From Jejuia rubra (GTDB lineage Bacteria; Bacteroidota; Bacteroidia; Flavobacteriales; Flavobacteriaceae), in NCBI RefSeq assembly GCF_042684665.1, contig NZ_JBHULY010000012.1:1-44743 (forward strand): DNA of 44,743 nucleotides, read 5' to 3'. The notes under the pieces were generated by a model. That model saw only the letters and a list, made by a program, of their open reading frames with translations. It was not told where the DNA came from and did no database searches. The position numbers were made by a program, and so were the translations under genes. Below are positions 23,942-32,700 of the stretch, piece after piece (position 1 is the first letter of the stretch; each line of letters begins with the position of its first letter).

Positions 23942-24141
23942 TTTGTAGTATCCAAATATTTTTCTTCCAATCTTAACAGTTGATATTAATATAATTTGGA
24001 TATTTTCTTCTTTGGGAAGTATTTGGTTCGTTAGGAGCCTTGAGCTCTGGCATTATTCTGCTTTTTTTATTGAAAAATTCATAGAGAATTACCAATTCAT
24101 TTTCATGTAGGCCTTTTCTTGTTTATCATGAATTTAACTTT

Positions 24142-24221
24142 TAAAAGTGTATTTCATCGAAAAAATACTCTAAAATTGTTGTGTAAAAGTGTATTTCATC
24201 GAAATAATTGGTATTTCATGG
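24142..24221 (+). promoter_or_regulatory. Phased operator-like repeats upstream of the SprB operon
   Basis: The 349-base gap 23942-24290 holds three direct copies of GTATTTCATSG, starting at 24149, 24191 and 24211. The first two are embedded in an identical 20-base sequence, AAAAGTGTATTTCATCGAAA, and lie exactly 42 bases (four helical turns) apart. The third is 20 bases on. All lie on the same face of the helix, just upstream of or inside the promoter at 24208-24239. This is the arrangement of binding sites for a cooperative regulator, for example of LytTR type, which is inference. The rest of the gap shows no gene. Confidence 0.6.
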
Positions 24222-24239
24222 ATTTTAATGTTAGTTTTG
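24208..24239 (+). promoter_or_regulatory. Promoter of the SprB-type operon
   Basis: TTG at 24208-24210, 21 bases, then TAGTTTTG at 24232-24239 (full match to TAnnTTTG). It is 51 bases before the first ATG. The third operator copy lies inside its spacer. Confidence 0.5.
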
Positions 24240-24290
24240 ATTCATAACTTATGTGAAACATTTTATTGATAGAATTATAAATTTTCAATT

Positions 24291-25613
24291 ATGAAAAACT
24301 TTACCCAAATCGTGTTTTTCTTTCTTCTCGTAACACCGATTGTTTTTGCGCAACAAGAAAAAGGTATAATCGGCGTGAACAATTGGTTGAGCAATTGGAC
24401 CGAGTTTAAGCCACATCAGGAGGATTATGGAGAACCCACCCAAATACTGGCAGGCAATATTTCAGAAAGTACTATACTCCGCAAAGGAGAGGTTTACTTA
24501 CTGTTGGGCAGCGTTTTTGTTACCAACAATGCTACGCTTACCATAGAGCCAGGTACCGTAATCCTTGGAGATTTCAAAACCAATGGTAGTTTAACGATTT
24601 CAAAGGGATCAACTATTATTGCAAAGGGAGCGTCTACAGATCCCATTATTTTTTCATCCAGCCGAAGTGTGAAACGTCCTGGAGATTGGGGTGGCTTAAC
24701 AGTTTTAGGAGAGGCCCCGATCAATAGGTACAGCTCAGGGTCCGTAACGGCCTATCACCCAAAACTTAAACCTGCCGACTATGCGCATACCAATTTTGGC
24801 GGTGATAGCTTGGATTGTAGTTCGGGTATTATAAAATATGTGAGAATAGAATTTGCTGGAAGAAGACTTTCAGAAGAGGACTATTTTAGCGGGCTTTTAT
24901 TGGCAGGTGTTGGTAATTATACTAAACTGGATCATATTATGGTAAGCCACTCAGAGGGAAATGCTTTTGAGGTTTGGGGCGGTAAGGTGGATATGCACAA
25001 TTTTGTATCCTTTAAATCCCATGGTACAGATTTTAGGTTTAATCATGGGGCAAGGGTAATTTTAAATAACTCTTTAGCTGTTAGATCACCTTATGCATCA
25101 AATGGTATGGGGGCCAACTGTTTGGAAGTGCTTGCCTACGACCAAAAAGAAGAATTTGACTTTTCTAAGCCCACTACTTTTGTGAAGGCAAAAAACTTAA
25201 CATTTGTCAACGAAAGTAAAACGCTTGAGGCGGATATTAAAATGAACTTGATCAAGGAGGCCGTCTATGTTGGCGACAATGCTGAGTTGGATATATTCAA
25301 AAGTGTTGTTTCCGGTTTCAATCCTGCCGTGATATTGGATGAAGATATCTATATCAATCAAGAAAGCTTAGATAAGATAAAGCTGTCCGAAATGTATTTT
25401 AATAACTGTAACGGAAACATTTTTGTTGAAAACAATTCCAATAATGACGATTTGGAAAATTGGTATGGCAATAGTACGTTTTTTAATGTTTACTCTAAAG
25501 GCGACCACGCGGAAACTTTTATAGATATAAACAATTACAATAGGCCAGATTTTAGGTTGAGAATCAACAAGATTATCGCCTCAAATGCAGATCCGGATTT
25601 AAGAGACGATTAA
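24291..25613 (+). CDS. Secreted beta-helix-like protein, first gene of the SprB operon
   Basis: This 440-residue protein has a signal peptide ending Val-Phe-Ala-Gln (18-21). Residues about 65-300 form successive short strands with the pattern Ala-Thr-Leu-Thr-Ile-Glu-Pro-Gly-Thr-Val-Ile and Gly-Ser-Leu-Thr-Ile-Ser-Lys-Gly-Ser, typical of a right-handed parallel beta-helix. Gly-Asp-Trp-Gly-Gly-Leu-Thr-Val-Leu-Gly-Glu-Ala-Pro-Ile-Asn is a family-like signature. I see no C-terminal T9SS sorting domain, so it may be periplasmic or exported by another route. As I recall, a similar gene sits upstream of sprC in Flavobacterium. Its role in gliding or adhesin export has not, to my knowledge, been defined. 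Confidence 0.75.
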   Translation: MKNFTQIVFFFLLVTPIVFAQQEKGIIGVNNWLSNWTEFKPHQEDYGEPTQILAGNISESTILRKGEVYLLLGSVFVTNNATLTIEPGTVILGDFKTNGSLTISKGSTIIAKGASTDPIIFSSSRSVKRPGDWGGLTVLGEAPINRYSSGSVTAYHPKLKPADYAHTNFGGDSLDCSSGIIKYVRIEFAGRRLSEEDYFSGLLLAGVGNYTKLDHIMVSHSEGNAFEVWGGKVDMHNFVSFKSHGTDFRFNHGARVILNNSLAVRSPYASNGMGANCLEVLAYDQKEEFDFSKPTTFVKAKNLTFVNESKTLEADIKMNLIKEAVYVGDNAELDIFKSVVSGFNPAVILDEDIYINQESLDKIKLSEMYFNNCNGNIFVENNSNNDDLENWYGNSTFFNVYSKGDHAETFIDINNYNRPDFRLRINKIIASNADPDLRDD

Positions 25614-25743
25614 TAAAAGTTGAATTAAAAAACGCAATAGATTGATAGAACTCTAGGTCGTTCATTTTTCTGGGTTTACTTTCTCATAAATCTTTAGAGA
25701 GTGCTGTTCCTAGACGTTTTATTTAATATGAAAATAAAATGGC

Positions 25744-27171
25744 ATGAGGAACTTTACTCTTTTTTTTAAAATTTTCTTCGTTTGTGTCTTGACCACTTCG
25801 GTAAAGGCGCAAATCGCTATTGCGAAGCCAAATCTTGGTTTTAGCCAGGCATGTGCCAACCCATCCTTTAATACGTATAACGTTTCGTTTTCTTTTTCTC
25901 CCGAGGCGGAGTTGGAGGGGGCAAACCAGTTTATAATTGAGCTGTCAGATGCCACAGGTAGTTTTTCAAATGCTGAAATAATCTATACCTCGTCTGCAGG
26001 AAGTGTTACAACTTCGCCTGCAACATTAACCTTTGCCTTTCCAACCGATGTATCGGGAGAGGCTTATAAACTAAGAATCAAAAGTACGGCTCCATCTGCT
26101 ACAAGTAGCAGCTCCAATGCATTTGCGGCATATTATAAGTTGCAGGATACGCCATTTTCTATCAACAATTTAATAGAAACAGGGGTGTACTGTACTGGAG
26201 GAAGTTATTTATTAACTATAGATAACCCGGGAAACCCCACTAACGATTCACCTTTACAATACCCTTCTTTAACCTTTAAATGGTATAAGGAAACTGGCCC
26301 AACTACTTCGGTTTATGTGGCCGATGGAGAGAGTTTGTCAGTAAATGAGCCAGGAACGTATTTTGTGAAAACCGATTACGGCACTTGTACCTCAAGTTCC
26401 TATTCAAACCGGGTTACCGTAAACGAATCCAGTACAGGCGCATCCTCAAGTATTAATTCTAGTTTGGGCAATCCATTTTGTGCCAGTGAAGGCTCAACAA
26501 CTTTAAGTGCCATTTCCGGTAATAGTTATCAGTGGTTTAAAGACGGCGAGGCAATTTCAGGAGCAACAGAACAGAGGTATATAACTGACGAATCGGGTGA
26601 ATATTCTGTTCGGATAGATTTAGGGAATTGTATCGAAAATGCATCTATTGATTTGAGTAGCGAGGGATTTTCAAGTAGCATTGATATAGAAAGAAATTCC
26701 ATTTTGGATGAAGGCGAAACAGTCATGGTGACTATATCTTCCGATGCTTCAAATCCTGAATACAAATGGTACAGAAATAATGAGTTGATTTCCGGTGCAA
26801 CGAGCAATTCATATGAAGCCATGCAAACCGGAAGCTATATGGCTGTAGTCACACAAACCAACGGATGCGTGTCTTCTGGTCAGCATGAATTTCTATTGAG
26901 TCCACCAGCAGATAATATCCCAAATTTGGTGAGCCCCAATAACGACGGTTTTAATGACACATGGATTCTGCCCCCAGAATATTTGGGAGGAACAGGAACT
27001 GAAGTGGCCATATACAATGCCCAAGGAAAAAAAGTATTATTAACCAATAATTATCAAAATAACTGGCCTGAAAATCAATTGGATTTTAAGGACGTTAACC
27101 CGATATATTATTACATCATAACAACACGAGGCCAGCAGACCCGAAAAGGATCGATAACGGTAGTGAAATAA
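25744..27171 (+). CDS. sprC: SprC-like cargo protein with T9SS type B sorting domain
   Basis: This 475-residue surface protein has a signal peptide ending Val-Lys-Ala-Gln (20-23) and Ig-like, fibronectin-like beta modules (about 25-380) rich in Ser and Thr, two of which share the pattern Tyr-x-Trp-(Phe/Tyr)-(Lys/Arg)-(Asp/Asn)-x-Glu. The C-terminal type B sorting domain (about 389-475) opens Leu-Val-Ser-Pro-Asn-Asn-Asp-Gly-Phe-Asn-Asp-Thr-Trp and ends in a short basic-Ser-Ile-Thr-Val strand. The type IX machine would export it. Its position directly before an SprD-like gene (one base between stop and ATG) matches sprC. The sprC name rests on operon position and general architecture, not on a sequence search. 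Confidence 0.75.
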   Translation: MRNFTLFFKIFFVCVLTTSVKAQIAIAKPNLGFSQACANPSFNTYNVSFSFSPEAELEGANQFIIELSDATGSFSNAEIIYTSSAGSVTTSPATLTFAFPTDVSGEAYKLRIKSTAPSATSSSSNAFAAYYKLQDTPFSINNLIETGVYCTGGSYLLTIDNPGNPTNDSPLQYPSLTFKWYKETGPTTSVYVADGESLSVNEPGTYFVKTDYGTCTSSSYSNRVTVNESSTGASSSINSSLGNPFCASEGSTTLSAISGNSYQWFKDGEAISGATEQRYITDESGEYSVRIDLGNCIENASIDLSSEGFSSSIDIERNSILDEGETVMVTISSDASNPEYKWYRNNELISGATSNSYEAMQTGSYMAVVTQTNGCVSSGQHEFLLSPPADNIPNLVSPNNDGFNDTWILPPEYLGGTGTEVAIYNAQGKKVLLTNNYQNNWPENQLDFKDVNPIYYYIITTRGQQTRKGSITVVK

Positions 27172-27172
27172 A

Positions 27173-29647
27173 ATGAACAAATATTTATTATATATGTTTT
27201 TATTCTTCTGTACGATACAACAGTTCCATTCTCAAGAGGATGGAGTTGTTGCGTTGGCACTTCCCGTTAGAAATTCTCTAAGGTTTAACCGCTTTGTGGT
27301 CAATCCAACCTTTAGTTTTGTTAGGGAAAATAACAGATTTGCAAGTTTTAGCAATAAACGGGAGTGGGTGCAATTTGAAGATGCCCCTCAAACATATTTG
27401 TTCAGTTACTCCGGAAGGTTTAGGGAAAATATTGGAGCTGGTATTGGCCTGTTCCAGCAGAATTACGGGGTGTTTACAACCTTTGGAGGAGTGGTCAACT
27501 TTGCATACAATGCCGTTCTAAATCGGGAAAGTAATTTCACCTTTGGTCTCAATGCCGGGTTTTATCAAAGTGGTATAAATGATGGAAGAGTAGTCACAAA
27601 TGTTCCTGACCCCGCACTAAACAATATAGAGTCCAACTCAGTAATCACTATTAATCCAGGCATTAATTACGGCACTGGCTTTTTCGATTTTGGGGTATCG
27701 GTCAACAATTTGGTGGCCTATAATTTGACCAGCTCAAAAATAATCGAGGAAAACCCCGAACAAGGTATACAGCCCCATGTGATGTACACGGGATACATGA
27801 ATTCGCGAGGTTTCTTTGATATGAGTAGATTTTCAACCTTGATAAGGTCGGAATTCAAAAAAGATGAAACAGTATTATCTGGTATGGTCATGTTGGCTGT
27901 TCCAAAGGGTATTTGGGCACAAGCGGGATACAATACGAAGTTCGGTGTTTCCGCTGGTATTGGATTGAATATCACCAAGTCCATAGCTTTTGAATACAAC
28001 TATGAAAAATCGGCCGGTGGGTTTTCGGAATTTGGAAGTTCCCACGAATTTACCTTGGCATACCGATTTAAAAATGACAGACGTTTTAACTACGCCGATG
28101 AGAGCGAAGAAACGGCACTAATTACTCCAAATAAAAGAAAAGCGAACGTTACCAAAAGAAAGGCTAACAGTAGTTCGGATGCTGAGTTTAGAGCGAATAG
28201 AATTGCAAATGCCAAGTTAAAAGAACAGCGAAAAGCGCAACTGGCACAAGCTAAGAGGGAAGAGGCTGAAGAAACAAAATTAAAACAGGAAGCAGAGGCG
28301 AAAACACGAGAAATAGCTTCGGCGAAAGCTGAGGAAGAATCCAAATTGAAGGCTGAAAAAGATGCTAAGATAAAATTGGCAGAACAGCAAAAACAAAAAG
28401 AAGCCGAAGCCAAGAGAAAGGTTGATGAGGCTGCCAAAAAAGAAGCCGCACGATTGAAGGCTCAAGAACAGGCGAGAGCTAAAGCCGAGGAGGAAGCAAG
28501 ATTAAAATTAGAAGCACAGAAAAAGGCTGAGGAAGAGGCAAGAATTAAAGCCCAGGCCGAAGCGGAAAGAAAACGTTTAGAAGCGCAACAAAAAGCCGAA
28601 GCAGATAAAAAAGCAAAAGAGGCAGAAGAAGCGAAACTGAAAGCAGAGCAGGAAGCCCAAGAAAAGGTGCGACTTGAATCTGAAGCCAAAGCCAAGGAGG
28701 AAGCGAAACGTTTAAAAGCAGAGCAAGAAGCTATGGCAATTGCTGAAGCCGAAGCTACAGTTACTCCCCAAGCTGAGGATGCAGAGTCCAAAACCATGAA
28801 AGCTATGGCTGAGGCAACAGAAAATGCCAAAAAAGCACAACAGGAATTGCTGAAGAGATTATCTGATAAAGTAGCTGTGAAGCAACAGGATTTGGATGAT
28901 TTAAAAGAAGAAAATGACTTAAGCGAAAAAGGCATCTTTAAGCAACCTAAAGCTTTCAAAAGTGTAAGTGCTGAAAATGCAACTATTGAAAAACTAATAG
29001 AGGATATCGATAAAACCATCAAAGACCAGGAGGCTCAGCTAATAGAATTGGAGGCCGTTTATCTCACAAGAAAGAAGAAAAAGAGAAGTAAAACAGATTC
29101 GGTAAACGCTTTCTATCTTAAAGAAATAGAAAGACTAAAGGCAGAGCAAGCTAAAATCAAAATGTACAAAAAAGAGCTTGTGGCTAACCTGGAAGATATT
29201 AAGGTGAAGACCGAGGTGGAAAGAAGAAGGCGCATCAAACGTGCAGCTTATGACAACGAAAAAGACCGTTATGAAAAGGATAGAGGTGCTCTAGAGCGTA
29301 TCAAAAGGTTTACTAATGACGCCGACGAGCCGCTTTCTGAAGCTGATTTTGATTTTGGTGAAAAACAAAATGATAATATCAAGATTGTTAAGAATATTTT
29401 GAATGCCGAACCAGGTTATTACCTAGTAATTGCCGTTCATAATGATGTTGAAAAACGTGATGAGTTCTTAACTAAAGTGGTATCGCTCGGACAAAAGAAT
29501 ATTGACTTTTTCTTTGATGTAAAAACAAATCAATATTACATCTATCACAAAAAGTTTAACAATATAAGTCAAGCTAAACAAGAAATGCAATCTAATACTA
29601 AACAACCTTATGACAAAAACATGTCTCTCGTAAAAATCGAGAATTAG
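27173..29647 (+). CDS. sprD: SprD-like PorP/SprF barrel with coiled coil and SPOR-like C-terminus
   Basis: This 824-residue protein begins with a signal peptide (about 1-20) and a PorP/SprF-family outer-membrane barrel (about 22-303). From about 320 to 560 it becomes an Ala/Glu/Lys/Arg-rich unbroken coiled coil. A second helical region follows (about 565-735) with Arg-Arg-Arg and Lys-Lys-Lys patches. The last 80 residues (about 745-824) run Gly-Tyr-Tyr-Leu-Val-Ile-Ala-Val, then helix, then Tyr-Tyr-Ile-Tyr-His-Lys-Lys-Phe, then helix with Ser-Gln-Ala-Lys. That is the beta-alpha-beta-alpha plan of SPOR (murein-binding) domains. The layout suggests an outer-membrane barrel tethered through the periplasm to peptidoglycan. 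The sprD name rests on position between sprC-like and sprB-like genes. Confidence 0.75.
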   Translation: MNKYLLYMFLFFCTIQQFHSQEDGVVALALPVRNSLRFNRFVVNPTFSFVRENNRFASFSNKREWVQFEDAPQTYLFSYSGRFRENIGAGIGLFQQNYGVFTTFGGVVNFAYNAVLNRESNFTFGLNAGFYQSGINDGRVVTNVPDPALNNIESNSVITINPGINYGTGFFDFGVSVNNLVAYNLTSSKIIEENPEQGIQPHVMYTGYMNSRGFFDMSRFSTLIRSEFKKDETVLSGMVMLAVPKGIWAQAGYNTKFGVSAGIGLNITKSIAFEYNYEKSAGGFSEFGSSHEFTLAYRFKNDRRFNYADESEETALITPNKRKANVTKRKANSSSDAEFRANRIANAKLKEQRKAQLAQAKREEAEETKLKQEAEAKTREIASAKAEEESKLKAEKDAKIKLAEQQKQKEAEAKRKVDEAAKKEAARLKAQEQARAKAEEEARLKLEAQKKAEEEARIKAQAEAERKRLEAQQKAEADKKAKEAEEAKLKAEQEAQEKVRLESEAKAKEEAKRLKAEQEAMAIAEAEATVTPQAEDAESKTMKAMAEATENAKKAQQELLKRLSDKVAVKQQDLDDLKEENDLSEKGIFKQPKAFKSVSAENATIEKLIEDIDKTIKDQEAQLIELEAVYLTRKKKKRSKTDSVNAFYLKEIERLKAEQAKIKMYKKELVANLEDIKVKTEVERRRRIKRAAYDNEKDRYEKDRGALERIKRFTNDADEPLSEADFDFGEKQNDNIKIVKNILNAEPGYYLVIAVHNDVEKRDEFLTKVVSLGQKNIDFFFDVKTNQYYIYHKKFNNISQAKQEMQSNTKQPYDKNMSLVKIEN

Positions 29648-29665
29648 AAATTAAATTAACTAGCC

Positions 29666-29695
29666 GTTTCCTTCGGACCCCCAACCGAAGGCAAC
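29666..29695 (+). other. Hairpin between the sprD-like and sprB-like genes
   Basis: GTTTCCTTCGG (29666-29676) and CCGAAGGCAAC (29685-29695) form an 11-bp stem with one mismatch and an 8-base C/A-rich loop. No T-run follows, so it is not a terminator. It may set the relative amounts of the adhesin message by protecting or processing the mRNA. This is the only gap of more than a few bases between the sprC-like and sprF-like genes. Confidence 0.5.
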
Positions 29696-29711
29696 ACAAA
29701 ACGAAATTAAA

Positions 29712-32700
29712 ATGAAAAAGCCTACTTATGTAAAATTCGGTGTACCTGTCTTAGCGCTCCTTTTGAGTCTACAGTGTCTCGCGCAAAACCACGTGCCATA
29801 TGTGCCAAGGTATGATGAGGCCATCAAAGGGGATATGCTGTTGATAGGTAATAGTAACGTGGGGATACATGTGTCCGACCCCTATAATGGAAACAATACC
29901 AACGATAGGATTGACGCTGCGGTTTATGTGGACATTGATGGAGACCCAACGACTTTTAATTCCAGTACTGCAGATTTGGATGTACCCGATTATGTCACTT
30001 GTTATCGTATTGTATATGCAGGACTGTACTGGAGTGCAGTTGTGAACGGGCCTGACCCCATTTCGGATATCAAATTTAAACTACCGGGTGGTTCATATCA
30101 AGATATCACCGGAACTGAGATCTATTTTCAGAATGCTCCAAATAACCGTGAGTCCAATACTTATGTCTATTATCATGACGTAACGGATATGCTAACGGCT
30201 TTGCCTGATCCCGAGGGAACTTATGGTGTAGCCAATATTTCGTCATTGGTTGGTCCAAAACCAAATTCCGAGGGATTGTCTGCAGGTTGGTCGCTTTTCG
30301 TTATATATGAAGATCCGCTATTGCCAAGCAAGTATATTACCTCATTTGACGGTTTTACAAAAATCACCAGTGTGATAAATGAGACGTTCCCAATTTCTGG
30401 ATTCCAAACGATTCCTGTAGGGCCTGTGCGTGCAAAGTATGCTTTTAGTACCATTGAAGGGGATAGAAGATACACGGGCGATTATTTAACATTGAATGGA
30501 AATACAATTAACGCCACCGATAATTCGGGTACTGTCATACGGCCCGGAAACAACTTTTTCAACAGTACGGTATCCATTATTGACCCTGCAACGAATACCC
30601 CTGAACTCTTTTTCGATAGGGTTCCAGATGGAACGAACACGCTTGGTTTTGATGCCGGAATTATCAATATTCCAAATGCGGGAAACTCTATCATCGGAAA
30701 TGGAGACACCACTGCTTCTATAAGCCTTGGTAGTAATCTAGATATTTATTATTTCTATTTCAGTGCCTTCGCTATTGAAATTATAGCACCAAACATCGTT
30801 TTGACCAAAATCGTAGAGGATGAATTGGGCAATAATATTGAAGGCCAATTGGTCGATTTAGGTGATGAATTGAATTACGTCATCGGTTTTCAAAATACAG
30901 GAAACGACGATGCCACGGATTTGACTATTAGGGATATCCTTCCTATAAATATTGTATTTAATTATCCTGCGGATATTTTGTCATTGCCCACTGGGGTAAC
31001 GGTGGAAAGCTATGATGCGTCAACCCGTGAGATTGTATTTAGAGTGGACCGGTCCATCGTTGAGGAAAATGATCCGGCGCAGGATATCAGGTTTAGGGTA
31101 ACCGTAGTTTCAGCTTGTAGTTTGTTAACGGATGCTTGTTCCAATATTATTGATAACCAGGCTTATGCTACCTATCGAGGAACGATTAATCCTGACTTCG
31201 TGATTTCAGACGACCCAAGTTATAATAGTGCCTCAGGCTGTTTGTTGACACCTCGTGCGACCAACTTTTTGGCAGATTTAAATTGTAATTTTACGGAAGA
31301 AGTCGCCCTTTGTGGAGATAGTACCGTATTGACAGCTGGGGATGGTTATGATTCCTATACATGGTCAACAAGTCCGTCCTTAACACCGGTAATTGGAACC
31401 GACCAGTCATTGACCGTTACCCAAACAGGTACTTATTATGTTTACAATGCTGCTACTGCACCTTGTCAGTCCATCACGCAAATATTTAATGTAACCCTTT
31501 TCGGAGCGAATGTTACCAATCCAGTTATTCCTTTTGCTGATGAAGTGGTGATTTGCCCTAATGACGGAAAGGAATTGCCAAATATCTTTTTATGTGGAGC
31601 CAATGATTCAAGGTTTATTCAAACGAACATCACCGATACATCTTCAATGATTTGGGAAGTATTGGACGAGTCGAGTTGTGCTGCAGTAGCCAATCCTGAT
31701 TGTGCCAACGAAGATAGTGCCTGTACTTGGACTCAGGTGGCTACAGGTCCAGATTATAATGCCGATACGGCAGGGCAGTACCGATTAACGTTAAACTATG
31801 CTGGCGGATGTTTCAACCAATTCTATTTTAATGTATATGAGAATTTATTGGTGCCAACGGTAACTTCAAGGGATATCTATTGTACAACTCCTGGGGAAAT
31901 CACCGTTGGGGGAGTGCCATCGGGGTATGAATTCAGTATTGATGGTATCAGCTTTCAGTCCAGTAATACCTTTATCGTAAATACAGCAGGAATTTATACG
32001 GTTTACGTTAGACAGACTGGGATAACGACCAACCCCTGTATTTTTACCGTTCCCGATGTGCAAATTCGCGAACGGGATTTTACGGTATCCGTCGATGTGA
32101 CGCAACCCTTATGTCATGGTGAAAGGGGAAGTGTAATTTTGGCAGCCAACGATGTGCGTCCTCAATATTTTTATTCCATTTATGATGGTGCAACATTGGT
32201 GAATAGTGTTGGTCCTATCAATGATGATAACTATACTTTTGCCAACCTTAATCCCGGTACTTATGCAGTTAACGTTTCCACCGAAGATGGATGTACATAC
32301 ACAGGTGATATCGAAATTGTTGAACCGCCATTACTGGATATTTCACTGGCATTAACCACACCATTAACTTGTACCAATGGCGAAATAACGGCTTATCCAG
32401 TAGGAGGGACTCCCCCATACTATTACTTTGTAAATGGAGCTTCAACCTTCCAAAGCATACCAACAATTGATGTGCCAACTGCCGGCACTTACACTGTAAG
32501 AGTAGTAGATTTTAACAATTGTGAAGCTGAGGCTTCCATTGTTGTGAATGATACACCAGCTCCTGATTTCACAGTAAGTTCTACGGATATTTTATGTTCT
32601 GATACGCCAGATAGCGGTAGTATAAATATCAACGTCAGTAACCCAAATGGGAATACCTTGCGATATAGCATCGACAACGGTGCGACCTTTTTCAATTCAG

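Noticed and set aside
24142..24221. Possible CRISPR array
   Set aside because: Only two full copies and one partial copy, no constant spacer length (42 and 20 bases between starts), and no cas genes in the window. Operator sites fit better.
28090..29022. Long reverse-strand open frames within the SprD-like gene
   Set aside because: They are Ser/Ala/Phe/Leu-rich mirrors of the Ala/Glu/Lys coiled-coil codons on the forward strand and carry no domain pattern of their own.
29666..29695. Terminator between the SprD-like and SprB-like genes
   Set aside because: The stem is good but there is no T-run on either side, and the downstream gene has no promoter of its own that I can see.
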